A DNA stretch of 35,547 nt from assembly GCA_026706755.1 (NCBI GenBank), contig JAPOYG010000145.1:1-35547 (forward strand), written 5' to 3'. This document shows, one piece after another, positions 27,131 through 33,979 of this stretch (positions are counted from its first letter, which is position 1; each line of letters opens with the position of its first letter). The position numbers were made by a program, and so were the translations under genes. The notes below the pieces were generated by a model, which saw only the letters and a list, made by a program, of their open reading frames with translations, was not told the DNA's origin and made no database searches. This DNA comes from Acidobacteriota bacterium (GTDB lineage Bacteria > Acidobacteriota > Vicinamibacteria > Vicinamibacterales > UBA8438).

Positions 27131-28708
27131 ATGACGCAAACGGTCCTCCGGGGGCTGATTCTGCTGCACCGCTACCTCGGGATTCCGCTCGGCGTGCTCT
27201 TCGTAGTCTGGTTCGCCTCGGGCATCGTGATGATGTACACGGGCGACATGCCTCGCCTGACGCCCGAACGGCAGGTGGAGCGGCGTCCGCCGCTCGACCT
27301 CGCCGGGGTCGCCCTGTCGCCGGCCGCGGCGGCTCGACGGGCGCTCCTCGCGCCGGCCCCGCGCCGCGCCCTGCTTCTGACGGTGCTCGATCGGCCGGCC
27401 TACCGCTTCGACGGAGTGACCGTGTTCGCGGACACCGGGGAGCGCCTGGGGAAGGTCGGGCCGGCGGCGGCCGTTCGGGTCGCGAGTCGCTTCGCCGGCC
27501 TGCCGCTCGATGCCGTCGAGCACGTCCGCACCCTGGACGAGCCCGATCAGTGGACGCTCGTGGAACGAGGGCGGCTTCCGCTGCACCAGCTTCGGGTCGC
27601 CGACGCGGCCGGCACCGTCCTCTACGTCTCGCCTCGCACCGGCGAGGTCGTCCTGGAGACGACCAGGCGCAGCCGGGCGCTCGCCTGGCTCGGTGCGATC
27701 CCGCACTGGTTCTACTTCACCGCACTCCGCACGAACCAGCCGCTGTGGTCCGCCGTCGTCGTCTGGACGGCGACCCTCGGATGCGTGCTCGCGGTGCTCG
27801 GTCTCGCCCTCGGCGTGACGCAGTTCCGGTGGCGCACGCGCAGCAAGACCGCGCGCTCGGGCCGCGCCGGACCGCGGATCCCGTACGCAGGCTGGATGCG
27901 GTGGCACTACCTGACCGGCGTGGTCTTCGGCGTGGTGACGCTGACCTGGGTCTTCAGCGGCCTGCTCTCGATGGAACCCTACGCCTGGACGAGGGCGCGC
28001 GGCCTGGAAGTGCCGCCGGATGCGTTGGCCGGGGGAAGGCTCGATCTCACGCGCTTCCCGCCCGTCGATCCGCAGGCGTGGGCACGACTTGCGGAGGGGC
28101 GGGTCGTCAAGGAGATCGAGCTCCTGCGCGTTCAGGACGATCCGTACTACCTGATCCGCACGGTGCCGGGGCCGGATGGCGAGGCCTCGCCGCCGGGCTC
28201 CGGCCCGGCGGACCTGCTCGCGGCGGCCGACACGCTCGGGGTGCGAAGCGAGCCCTTCGACGTGGAGGCGCTGCTGGCGCGGTTGACGGCGGCGATTCCC
28301 GGGACGCCGATCGTCGCCTCCGAGCTCCTGCACGACTACGACGCCTACTACTACGCCCGGCGGAGCGCGGCGCCGCTGCCCGTGCTGCGGGTGAAGCTCG
28401 GCGACCCGCAGGAGACCTGGGTCTACGTCGACCCCGCACGAGGCAGGGTGGTCTCGAGCACACACCGGCTCGGCCGCGTCGAGCGGTGGCTCTTCAACGG
28501 CCTGCACAGCCTCGACTTCGCGTTCTGGTACGACCGCCGGCCGCTCTGGGACATCGGGCTCATCGTCCTGAGCCTTGGCGGCGTCGCATCGAGCGGCATC
28601 GGTCTCTGGATCGGCTGGGGCCGCGTGCGCCGGGCGATTGGTCGCGGCCTCCCGGCGCGGGCGGTTCGCACCGGGCGGGCGCGCGCGCGGGCTACTCCTC
28701 GTCGGTGA
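27131..28708 (+). CDS. PepSY-associated TM (PepSY_TM) membrane protein
   Basis: This 525-aa inner-membrane protein has four main membrane helices: LHRYLGIPLGVLFVVWFASGI near the N-terminus, VVVWTATLGCVLAVLGLAL, WHYLTGVVFGVVTLTWVFSG and IGLIVLSLGGVASSGIGLWI near the C-terminus. Two periplasmic PepSY-like segments lie between, for example LYVSPRTGEVV and WVYVDPARGRVV. The His in LHRY, WRWH-like and LHSLDF positions are typical of PepSY_TM proteins, some of which are heme-dependent ferric-siderophore reductases. It follows the sensor kinase by 75 nt and is probably in that operon. ATG 27131 is preferred over GTG 27077. The 3' end overlaps convergent hepT by 17 bp. Role here (metal or corrinoid reduction) is inference. 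Confidence 0.87.
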   Translation: MTQTVLRGLILLHRYLGIPLGVLFVVWFASGIVMMYTGDMPRLTPERQVERRPPLDLAGVALSPAAAARRALLAPAPRRALLLTVLDRPAYRFDGVTVFADTGERLGKVGPAAAVRVASRFAGLPLDAVEHVRTLDEPDQWTLVERGRLPLHQLRVADAAGTVLYVSPRTGEVVLETTRRSRALAWLGAIPHWFYFTALRTNQPLWSAVVVWTATLGCVLAVLGLALGVTQFRWRTRSKTARSGRAGPRIPYAGWMRWHYLTGVVFGVVTLTWVFSGLLSMEPYAWTRARGLEVPPDALAGGRLDLTRFPPVDPQAWARLAEGRVVKEIELLRVQDDPYYLIRTVPGPDGEASPPGSGPADLLAAADTLGVRSEPFDVEALLARLTAAIPGTPIVASELLHDYDAYYYARRSAAPLPVLRVKLGDPQETWVYVDPARGRVVSSTHRLGRVERWLFNGLHSLDFAFWYDRRPLWDIGLIVLSLGGVASSGIGLWIGWGRVRRAIGRGLPARAVRTGRARARATPRR

Positions 28709-29150
28709 CGCGGTCGGGATGCGCCGCCATCCAGGCCGTGACGGCGTCCACGATCTCCGGGACGTCTGCGAGGTGCCGGGTCAGGACGTCGTACAGCTCG
28801 GGCTCGGTCACTTCGTCGTACATGTGCACCAGCCGGTTTCGGTAGCGCGCCATGAGCACCAGCCGCTCGGCCTGGTCCGGAGACACGACGCCCACGTCTC
28901 CGAGTTGGCGCGCTACCTCGGCGTACTCGGTGGCGCCGCGCCCGAACGCTCTGGCCAGCACGTGGCGGGCGATATCGAGCAGCGCCTCGAGCGCGCGGCG
29001 GAGGTAGGACTCCGCGGCGGCGACCATGCGCGGGTCACGCTGAAACTCGCGGAGATCGTCGAGGGGGAGTGTCGCGATCCCGTCGAGCAGTCGATGGATC
29101 AGGGCGACCTTGTCGGCGACGACGGCGCGCCGGATCGGTCCCGGGGTCAT
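28692..29150 (-). CDS. hepT: HepT-like HEPN toxin (type VII toxin-antitoxin)
   Basis: This 152-aa DUF86/HepT protein is a HEPN-fold RNase toxin. The catalytic and modification motif RX4HXY is intact as RNRLVHMY (about residue 105-112). Helical regions such as VALIHRLLDGI and AESYLRRALEALLDIARHVL fit the fold. In characterised pairs the partner MntA AMPylates the Tyr of this motif to silence the toxin. The ATG overlaps the mntA stop as ATGA, so the two are coupled, antitoxin first. The tail overlaps the PepSY gene. Confidence 0.88.
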   Translation of the reverse strand: MTPGPIRRAVVADKVALIHRLLDGIATLPLDDLREFQRDPRMVAAAESYLRRALEALLDIARHVLARAFGRGATEYAEVARQLGDVGVVSPDQAERLVLMARYRNRLVHMYDEVTEPELYDVLTRHLADVPEIVDAVTAWMAAHPDRVTDEE

Positions 29151-29541
29151 CGTCGCGGCGAGAGGAGCAGCGCGCGGCGCTCGCGTTCGAACGGCAGGAG
29201 ATCCCCGGCCCGCCGCAACACGTACAGCTCGAAGAGGTCGGTTTCGAGCGGGTCGCGTGTGTAGAGCCGTTCACCGCGGACGACGGCTAGGGCCAGGTAG
29301 GCGCTCGCCCTCGACACATCGATCAGGTCGATCCGGTGGGGAGAGACCCGGTCGAGCATCTCTTCCAGCCGCAACGTGGCCTCCAGCCGTTGCCGCGCGG
29401 TGTACAGCACGCCCAGGTCGAGGTCGGCGTCCGGGTTCGCCTCGCCGTCGAGTCTCGAGCCGAAGGCATAGAGCGCGCGCACCGTCGGCCGACCTGCACC
29501 ACGGCGCACAGTCGCCCGACGAGCGCGGCCGGCAGCCCCAT
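29147..29541 (-). pseudogene. mntA: MntA-like nucleotidyltransferase antitoxin, frameshifted near N-terminus
   Basis: The catalytic region is intact: FGSRLDGEANPDADLDLGVLY gives the GSX10DXD motif, followed by HRIDLIDVSRAS and LYTRDPLETDLFELYVL. The expected N-terminal helix MGLPAALVGRLCAVVQ is in a different frame, starting at ATG 29541, and the switch falls between about 29482 and 29509. The shift equals a 1-nt deletion. Without it the gene would encode about 130 aa. An alternative is a shorter functional protein from GTG 29509 or 29482, which would lack the first helix. Mutation, sequencing error and re-initiation cannot be told apart here. It is followed by hepT with ATGA overlap. Confidence 0.7.
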
Positions 29542-29547
29542 CCAGAG

Positions 29548-29553
29548 AGTATA
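29548..29553 (-). promoter_or_regulatory. Candidate -10 for mntA-hepT (leaderless)
   Basis: TATACT on the minus strand lies 6 nt upstream of the ATG at 29541, so the transcript would be leaderless. This supports 29541 as the original mntA start. No convincing -35 is seen. Confidence 0.4.
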
Positions 29554-29644
29554 GATACGGTTCCGGGTGAGAACGGCGACGTGTTCGGCGGTCGGGCCGC
29601 AGTGCCCGCTGCCGTCGGGCCGCGACATCCCGCCGTGACGCAGA

Positions 29645-29690
29645 GTTCAGCGAAACTTCAGTCTGCGACGGCACGCACCGCGGGTAGGAT
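29645..29690 (+). promoter_or_regulatory. MbnH-like gene promoter with CTTCAG direct repeats
   Basis: GTTCAG (29645-29650) and CTTCAG (29656-29661) repeat at 11 bp, followed after 23 nt by TAGGAT (29685-29690). The layout matches the boxes before the DUF6152 and BtuB-like genes. Predicted start is near 29697, with a 55-nt leader. Confidence 0.6.
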
Positions 29691-29751
29691 GCGGGGTCGT
29701 GGTGCGGTGCGGAGTGCGCGCGAGCGCACCGGGAGCGGCAGCGAGGTGGTC

Positions 29752-30927
29752 ATGCGACGGAGAGCGATGGTCGGAGCCGTGGTCGTGGCAGCGGCGGTGA
29801 CGGGGCTTGCGGCGCAGGGGCCGGATGCCGACGGCTACGATTGGAAGTTGCCGCCCGGCGTGTCGCCCCCGCGACTGCCCCTCGACGCTCCGATGACGAG
29901 CGAGCGAGTGGAGCTGGGCCGGCATCTCTTCTACGACACGCGGCTGTCGGGGAACGGCACGCAGTCGTGCGCGACGTGCCACATCCAGGCCCTGGCCTTC
30001 ACCGACGGCCGTGCGCAGGGGCTTGGATCGACGGGCGAGCGCCACCCGCGCAGTGCGATGTCGCTCGTCAACGTAGCCTATCGGGACGCGTTGACGTGGG
30101 CGGACCCCACGCTGCATTCGCTGGAGGAGCAGGCGCTGGTCCCGATGCTCGGGACGGACCCGGTCGAGCTGGGGCTGTCGGGGCACGAGCCCCGCGTCTA
30201 CGCGGCGCTGGCCGCCTCGCCGGTGTACCAACGCCTGTTCGCGGCGGCGTTCCCTCCTCCGCCCCCCGCCGACGCGCACGAGGACGGCATCGAGTCGCTC
30301 GTCACGACCCGCAACGTCGCGCTCGCCCTGGCCGCGTTCCAGCGCTCGATCATCTCGTTCCGGTCGCCGTACGACCGCTATCGCTTCCACGGAGACGAGG
30401 CGGCGCTCACGCCTGCGGCCCGCCGCGGGATGGCGCTCTTCTTCTCGCGCCGGGCGCGGTGCGGCGGCTGCCACCTGGGCCATACGGTGTCGACCGCGAT
30501 CGGCCTCAATCTGGACGGGGGGTCGAAGGCCTCGACGAGCCCGCTGAGCGACCCGCCGGTGTTCCTGTTCCACAACACCGGTCTCTACAATCTGCCCGGC
30601 CGGATGCCGTACCCGGCCGACAACACGGGCAAGTACGCCCATACCGGGAAGCTGGAGGACGCGGGCCGCTTTCGCATTCCGACGCTGCGCAACGTGGCCG
30701 TGACCGCTCCCTACATGCACGACGGGAGCATCGCGGCGCTCGGTGAGGTGCTCGACCACTACGTGGCCGGCGGACGCGCGCCGAATCCACAGCAGAGCGA
30801 GTCGATCCAGCCGTTGACGCTGCGCGACGACGAGCGCCGCGACCTCATCGCGTTCCTCCAGAGCCTGACCGACGAGGCGCTGTTGCGCGACCCGCGCTGG
30901 AGCGACCCCTGGAGCGTCGATCCGTAA
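29752..30927 (+). CDS. MbnH-like di-heme enzyme (MauG/cytochrome c peroxidase superfamily)
   Basis: This 391-aa exported di-heme c-type enzyme has a signal peptide (MRRRAMVGAVVVAAAVTGLAA). The N-terminal heme site CATCH is at 73-77 and the second CGGCH at 237-241. Stretches such as YDWKLPPGVSPPRLPLD, LFYDTRLSGNGTQSC, FTDGRAQGLGSTGERHPR and PMLGTDPVELGL fit the MbnH branch better than classical peroxidases. MbnH in methanotrophs oxidises a Trp in its partner MbnP, creating a copper site; no MbnP gene is in this window. ATG 29752 has GAGG at 5 nt. Promoter boxes suggest control by the nearby OmpR-type regulator. It converges on the BtuB-like gene. Confidence 0.83.
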   Translation: MRRRAMVGAVVVAAAVTGLAAQGPDADGYDWKLPPGVSPPRLPLDAPMTSERVELGRHLFYDTRLSGNGTQSCATCHIQALAFTDGRAQGLGSTGERHPRSAMSLVNVAYRDALTWADPTLHSLEEQALVPMLGTDPVELGLSGHEPRVYAALAASPVYQRLFAAAFPPPPPADAHEDGIESLVTTRNVALALAAFQRSIISFRSPYDRYRFHGDEAALTPAARRGMALFFSRRARCGGCHLGHTVSTAIGLNLDGGSKASTSPLSDPPVFLFHNTGLYNLPGRMPYPADNTGKYAHTGKLEDAGRFRIPTLRNVAVTAPYMHDGSIAALGEVLDHYVAGGRAPNPQQSESIQPLTLRDDERRDLIAFLQSLTDEALLRDPRWSDPWSVDP

Positions 30928-30946
30928 CCGTCGGCGCCGCGCGACG

Positions 30947-30984
30947 AGCCGGCCTCGGGCTCTCCCCCGAACCCTCGGCCGGCT
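30947..30984. terminator. Candidate bidirectional hairpin between convergent genes
   Basis: AGCCGGCC (30947-30954) pairs with GGCCGGCT (30977-30984), extended inward by a 3-bp GGG/CCC after a 2-nt mismatch, in the 64-bp gap between the MbnH-like and BtuB-like stops. There is no T-tract on either side, so it is a weak call. Confidence 0.45.
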
Positions 30985-30991
30985 GGAACCG

Positions 30992-33352
30992 TCAGCCCCC
31001 GATCTCGAAGCGGCCGCCCGCCATGACGGCCCGCGGCAGGCCGGGATACCCGAGGGCGCCCTCGTACGCCTCGTCCGTCAGGTTCTCGACGCGCAGGAAG
31101 AGCGTGAAGTCGTTCCGCACCCGGAGCTGCCCGCCTACGCCGAGCAGGACGTAGCCCGGATTGACGGTGATGTCGACCGGGCGGCCGTCGGAGAGCCGCT
31201 GGAGCCCGAGGAATGCGCTGTCGTGGCGGTCGCCGGTCACCCGCACGTTCAGGTGCAGGCTGCCGCGGCCGCGCGCGTAGTCGACCCGCGCGCCGCCGGA
31301 GTGCCGGGGCCGGCGGAGCAGCGGCTGCCCCGGCTGGAACTGCTGGCTGGTGCTCACGTTGGTGACGACCTCGGTGTCGACGAGGGCGTACCAGGCGCTC
31401 GCGGTCAGGCCGCCCAGTGGCCGCTCCAGGCCGGATTCGAGCTCCAGGCCGGACGCCCGCGACCCGTCGATGTTCACGTAGTCGGGAACGCCGTCCCCTC
31501 CGAATCCCAGGGAGGGCGAGTAGGCGATCTGGTCGGTGTAGTCGTTGGCGAACCAGGTGACGCGGGCCAGCCAGCGCTGATCGTCGAACGTGAACTCCGC
31601 CCCCGCGTCGATGGAGACGGCCTGCTCGGGCTGCAGCAACAGGTCGCCGTCGACCCACTGCGAGCCGTAGATCTGCGAGAAGCTCGGGTTCTTGATGCCG
31701 CGGCCGACGTTCGCGGACAGCCGAACCGACGACAGCGCCCCGGATCGGTACGGCAGCGGGTAGCCGCCCGCGGAGAGCTTCGGGTTGACCGCGGTTCCGT
31801 AGTGGGCGTTGTCGTCGATGCGCGCCCCGCCGGTGACGAACCAGGCGTCCGCGAGATTGAGCTGCTGCTGCACGAAGTACGAGTGGTTCTCCACCCGCTG
31901 CAGTTCCTCGAGCGCGTTCGTCTCGCGGTAGTAGTCGTAGCCCGCGCTCAGCACCTGGCTGTCCATCCACGTCGCGTTGATCTGGTAGCGGACGGAGGGG
32001 CGGCGGAACTGCGTCTCGAAGGTGAACGGGTAGTCGTAGCCGCTGAACGGGCCGCTCCGGGCCAGGAACTGCCCGCCGGGGAGGCTCGACGGATCGGCCG
32101 CCAGCGCATCGAACTCCCGCTGATCGAGCAGGCGCACGAGTCGCGTTCCGGCCGGGTACAGCGCTCCCGGCTCGCCGGCGAGGATCGCGCGCACGAGCTG
32201 GCGCGGATCGCCGATCGCGTCCGCCGACTGGCGTCCGGATCGGAAGTAGCTCACCGTGGCCGCGTGGTCCACGCGCGACGAGAGCTGCTGGTCGAGGTCG
32301 ACGTGCCACGACAGGTCGTCCGTGTCGTAGCTCGTGCCGGTGTCGCCCGCCGTGTAGGCGATGGGCCCCACGGAGTTGGCACGGGCGTCGCTGTGGCGGA
32401 CGCCGGTGCGCAGTCGGGTGTTGTCGCCCAGGATGGCGCCGACGTTGGCATCGACCGTGGTCTGGTCGAAGCGATCGGGGTCGGCGAGGCGGTCTCCGAA
32501 AGCGCCGTCCGTGCCCCGGTAGGTGACCCCGAGCTGGTAGTCGACGCGTCGACTGGCGCCCCCGAGCAGGCGCAGATCGCCGCGCGACGTGCCGAACGAG
32601 CCGCCCTCGACGGAACCCGACAGGCCGGGCCCGCTGTCGGGCGCGCCCCGCTTCGTGAAGATCTGAATCACGGAGCCCATGGCGTCCGAGCCGTAGAGTG
32701 CGGACTGGGCTCCCCGCACCACCTCGACCCGTTCGATCTCGGACGCCGAGACTCGGCCGAAGTCGTAGTAGCCCCCGTTGGCGTTCACCCGCACGCCATC
32801 GATCAGCACGTGGTTGTAATCCGACTCCCCGCCGCGGGAGAAGAGCGACGACAGGCTTCCCTCGCGTCCGGTCGCCTCGATGCTCAGGCCGGGCACGTGC
32901 CGGAGCACGTCCGCCACGGAGGAGCTGCCGAGCGTCTGGATCTCCTCCGCGGTGAGGACGGCGTGGGACTCCATGACGGAGGCGCGCCCCTCCGCCGTCC
33001 GCGACGCCGTCACGATGATCGAGTCCCGCAGGGGAGCGATGTCGAGGCTAAAGTCGGCGGTCCCGGCTCCGGCAGCGGTCACCTCGGTCTCGCCGGCCGC
33101 GAAGCCGTCGAGGTGCGCGGTCACGAGGTAGACGCCCTCCGACGGCAGATCGAGGCGGTAGCCGCCGTCCTGCCCGGTCGATGTGCCGGCGACGACGCGG
33201 AGGCCGCGCAGAGCCGCGATCGACGCTCCCGGCAAGACGCCGCCCGACGAGTCGGTGACGACGCCGGTCACGGTGGCGGGAGCCTGCGCGGCGGCTGGCA
33301 AGACGGCCAGGGCCCACACGGCGAGGGCAGAGAGCGGAAGCGAACGGTTCAT
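30992..33352 (-). CDS. btuB: BtuB-like TonB-dependent receptor (corrinoid/tetrapyrrole)
   Basis: This 786-aa outer-membrane receptor has a signal peptide (MNRSLPLSALAVWALAVLPAAA), a carboxypeptidase-regulatory-like domain (about 25-100) and a TonB-box-like DSIIVTASR. The plug has VADVLRHVPGLSIEATG, VLIDGVRVNANGGYYDFG and IERVEVVRGAQSALYGSDAMG, a BtuB-style arrangement. A 22-strand-type barrel follows, with FLRVENLTDEAYEGALGYPG near the end; the last residue is Gly rather than the usual aromatic. ATG 33352 has GAGGAG at 8 nt. The leader carries a cobalamin riboswitch, which supports corrinoid as substrate, plus a regulator-box promoter. An ExbB/DUF2149 module is divergent. Heme or another tetrapyrrole cannot be excluded by sequence alone. 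Confidence 0.88.
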   Translation of the reverse strand: MNRSLPLSALAVWALAVLPAAAQAPATVTGVVTDSSGGVLPGASIAALRGLRVVAGTSTGQDGGYRLDLPSEGVYLVTAHLDGFAAGETEVTAAGAGTADFSLDIAPLRDSIIVTASRTAEGRASVMESHAVLTAEEIQTLGSSSVADVLRHVPGLSIEATGREGSLSSLFSRGGESDYNHVLIDGVRVNANGGYYDFGRVSASEIERVEVVRGAQSALYGSDAMGSVIQIFTKRGAPDSGPGLSGSVEGGSFGTSRGDLRLLGGASRRVDYQLGVTYRGTDGAFGDRLADPDRFDQTTVDANVGAILGDNTRLRTGVRHSDARANSVGPIAYTAGDTGTSYDTDDLSWHVDLDQQLSSRVDHAATVSYFRSGRQSADAIGDPRQLVRAILAGEPGALYPAGTRLVRLLDQREFDALAADPSSLPGGQFLARSGPFSGYDYPFTFETQFRRPSVRYQINATWMDSQVLSAGYDYYRETNALEELQRVENHSYFVQQQLNLADAWFVTGGARIDDNAHYGTAVNPKLSAGGYPLPYRSGALSSVRLSANVGRGIKNPSFSQIYGSQWVDGDLLLQPEQAVSIDAGAEFTFDDQRWLARVTWFANDYTDQIAYSPSLGFGGDGVPDYVNIDGSRASGLELESGLERPLGGLTASAWYALVDTEVVTNVSTSQQFQPGQPLLRRPRHSGGARVDYARGRGSLHLNVRVTGDRHDSAFLGLQRLSDGRPVDITVNPGYVLLGVGGQLRVRNDFTLFLRVENLTDEAYEGALGYPGLPRAVMAGGRFEIGG

Positions 33353-33454
33353 GAGTACAGCTCCTCTCGTATCCGGGGCGGACGAGCGCGTACGCACGAC
33401 GAACGCGTGCGCACGGGTCGCCGAGTCAAGGCCCGGGATGATCGAGCCAGCCGG

Positions 33455-33510
33455 AGCGTACCGAACACCGCCCCGGCCGATCCTGAAGACCTACTGAAGA
33501 TTCCCTGAAG
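33455..33510 (-). promoter_or_regulatory. btuB proximal promoter with three CTTCAG direct repeats
   Basis: On the minus strand CTTCAG occurs at 33510-33505, 33499-33494 and 33488-33483 (period 11, then 11). After 22 nt comes TACGCT (33460-33455) as -10. The start would be near 33448, giving a leader of about 96 nt that lies entirely downstream of the riboswitch. This is the strongest of the four boxes. Confidence 0.65.
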
Positions 33511-33544
33511 ATTGCCTGCCCGGCGGGTGCCGCTGGCGGATCAC
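33491..33544 (-). CDS. Possible 17-codon leader ORF downstream of the riboswitch
   Basis: GTG at 33544 is preceded by GAGGAGG at 5 nt and would encode MIRQRHPPGRQSSGNLQ before a TAG. It starts just after the riboswitch-adjacent hairpin and overlaps two of the regulator half-sites. It has no database-recognisable feature. It could be a translated leader peptide gated by the riboswitch, or chance. Confidence 0.3.
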   Translation of the reverse strand: MIRQRHPPGRQSSGNLQ

Positions 33545-33556
33545 CGGTTCCTCCTC

Positions 33557-33573
33557 GCCTCCCCTTCGGAGGC
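33557..33573 (-). promoter_or_regulatory. Hairpin of possible riboswitch expression platform
   Basis: On the minus strand GCCTCC pairs with GGAGGC around a GAAGG loop, 11 nt after the aptamer's P1. The GCCTCC arm could alternatively pair with the GAGGAGG just downstream, so it may gate that ribosome-binding site. Mechanism is inferred. Confidence 0.4.
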
Positions 33574-33584
33574 AGTCGTGAGGC

Positions 33585-33737
33585 GCGGCTGGATCGGTCT
33601 CCTGGCTTGCAGGATCGGCCTACTCTCCGCGTCTTCCCACCCGTTGCCGGGCAGTGACCTGGGTGCGGATTTCGTTCCTGCTCACAGTTGCGAGGGCAGC
33701 GCCGGCTTCGCACCGGACTTCCCGTGCATCCAGCCGC
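33585..33737 (-). ncRNA. Cobalamin (B12) riboswitch
   Basis: On the minus strand the aptamer is closed by P1 GCGGCTGGAT / ATCCAGCCGC (33737-33728 with 33594-33585). Core elements are in order: GGGAAGTCCGGTG, then CCTCGCAACTGTGAGC (the family's CGCAACTGT element), the CACTGCCCGGCAACGGGTGGGAAG arm and the B12 box AAGCCAGGAGACC. Order, spacing and about 153 nt length fit the class. It is transcribed from a TTGACA promoter and lies about 230 nt upstream of the BtuB-like start, implying repression by adenosyl- or other cobalamin. Confidence 0.92.
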
Positions 33738-33754
33738 AACCGCGTGGCGAACGA

Positions 33755-33784
33755 ACCTTAGGGCCGCGCGTGGCAACGTGTCAA
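33755..33784 (-). promoter_or_regulatory. Riboswitch/btuB distal promoter
   Basis: On the minus strand consensus TTGACA (33784-33779), 18 nt and TAAGGT (33760-33755) predict a start near 33748, about 11 nt before the aptamer P1. This transcript would include the whole riboswitch. Confidence 0.6.
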
Positions 33785-33799
33785 GCTGGGTACGGACAC

Positions 33800-33816
33800 C
33801 TGAAGTCTTCCTGAAT
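33800..33816. promoter_or_regulatory. Fourth regulator-like box in the divergent region
   Basis: CTGAAG (33800-33805) and CTGAAT (33811-33816) on the plus strand repeat at 11 bp. The site lies about 16 nt upstream of the distal btuB -35 and 160 nt before the membrane-protein gene. No -10 stands at the 22-23 nt distance on either strand, so its role is unclear. Confidence 0.35.
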
Positions 33817-33979
33817 TCGGGAGGCACGCCGCGCCTTCCGCTCGTGAGCGGGCGTCGTTGGCATAGACTTGCCGCGTCGACGGGCTGGGAACCTGCGCCG
33901 CCGCACGGGCCGCGCTCGGCCTCGCGCGAAACGCGGACTCCCAAACGAGCCGGACAGGGCGCTGGCGCCCCATCGCGTC

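Noticed and set aside
25436-28507. 1023-aa minus-strand open frame opposite the sensor kinase and PepSY genes
   Set aside because: Overlaps two well-supported genes entirely and lacks any motif.
31223-33508. 761-aa plus-strand open frame opposite btuB
   Set aside because: Antisense shadow of the TonB-dependent receptor; composition is typical of reversed GC-rich codons and it has no domain.
33585-33737. TPP, FMN or other riboswitch class upstream of the receptor
   Set aside because: The B12 box GCCAGGAGACC and CGCAACTGT element are specific to cobalamin aptamers.
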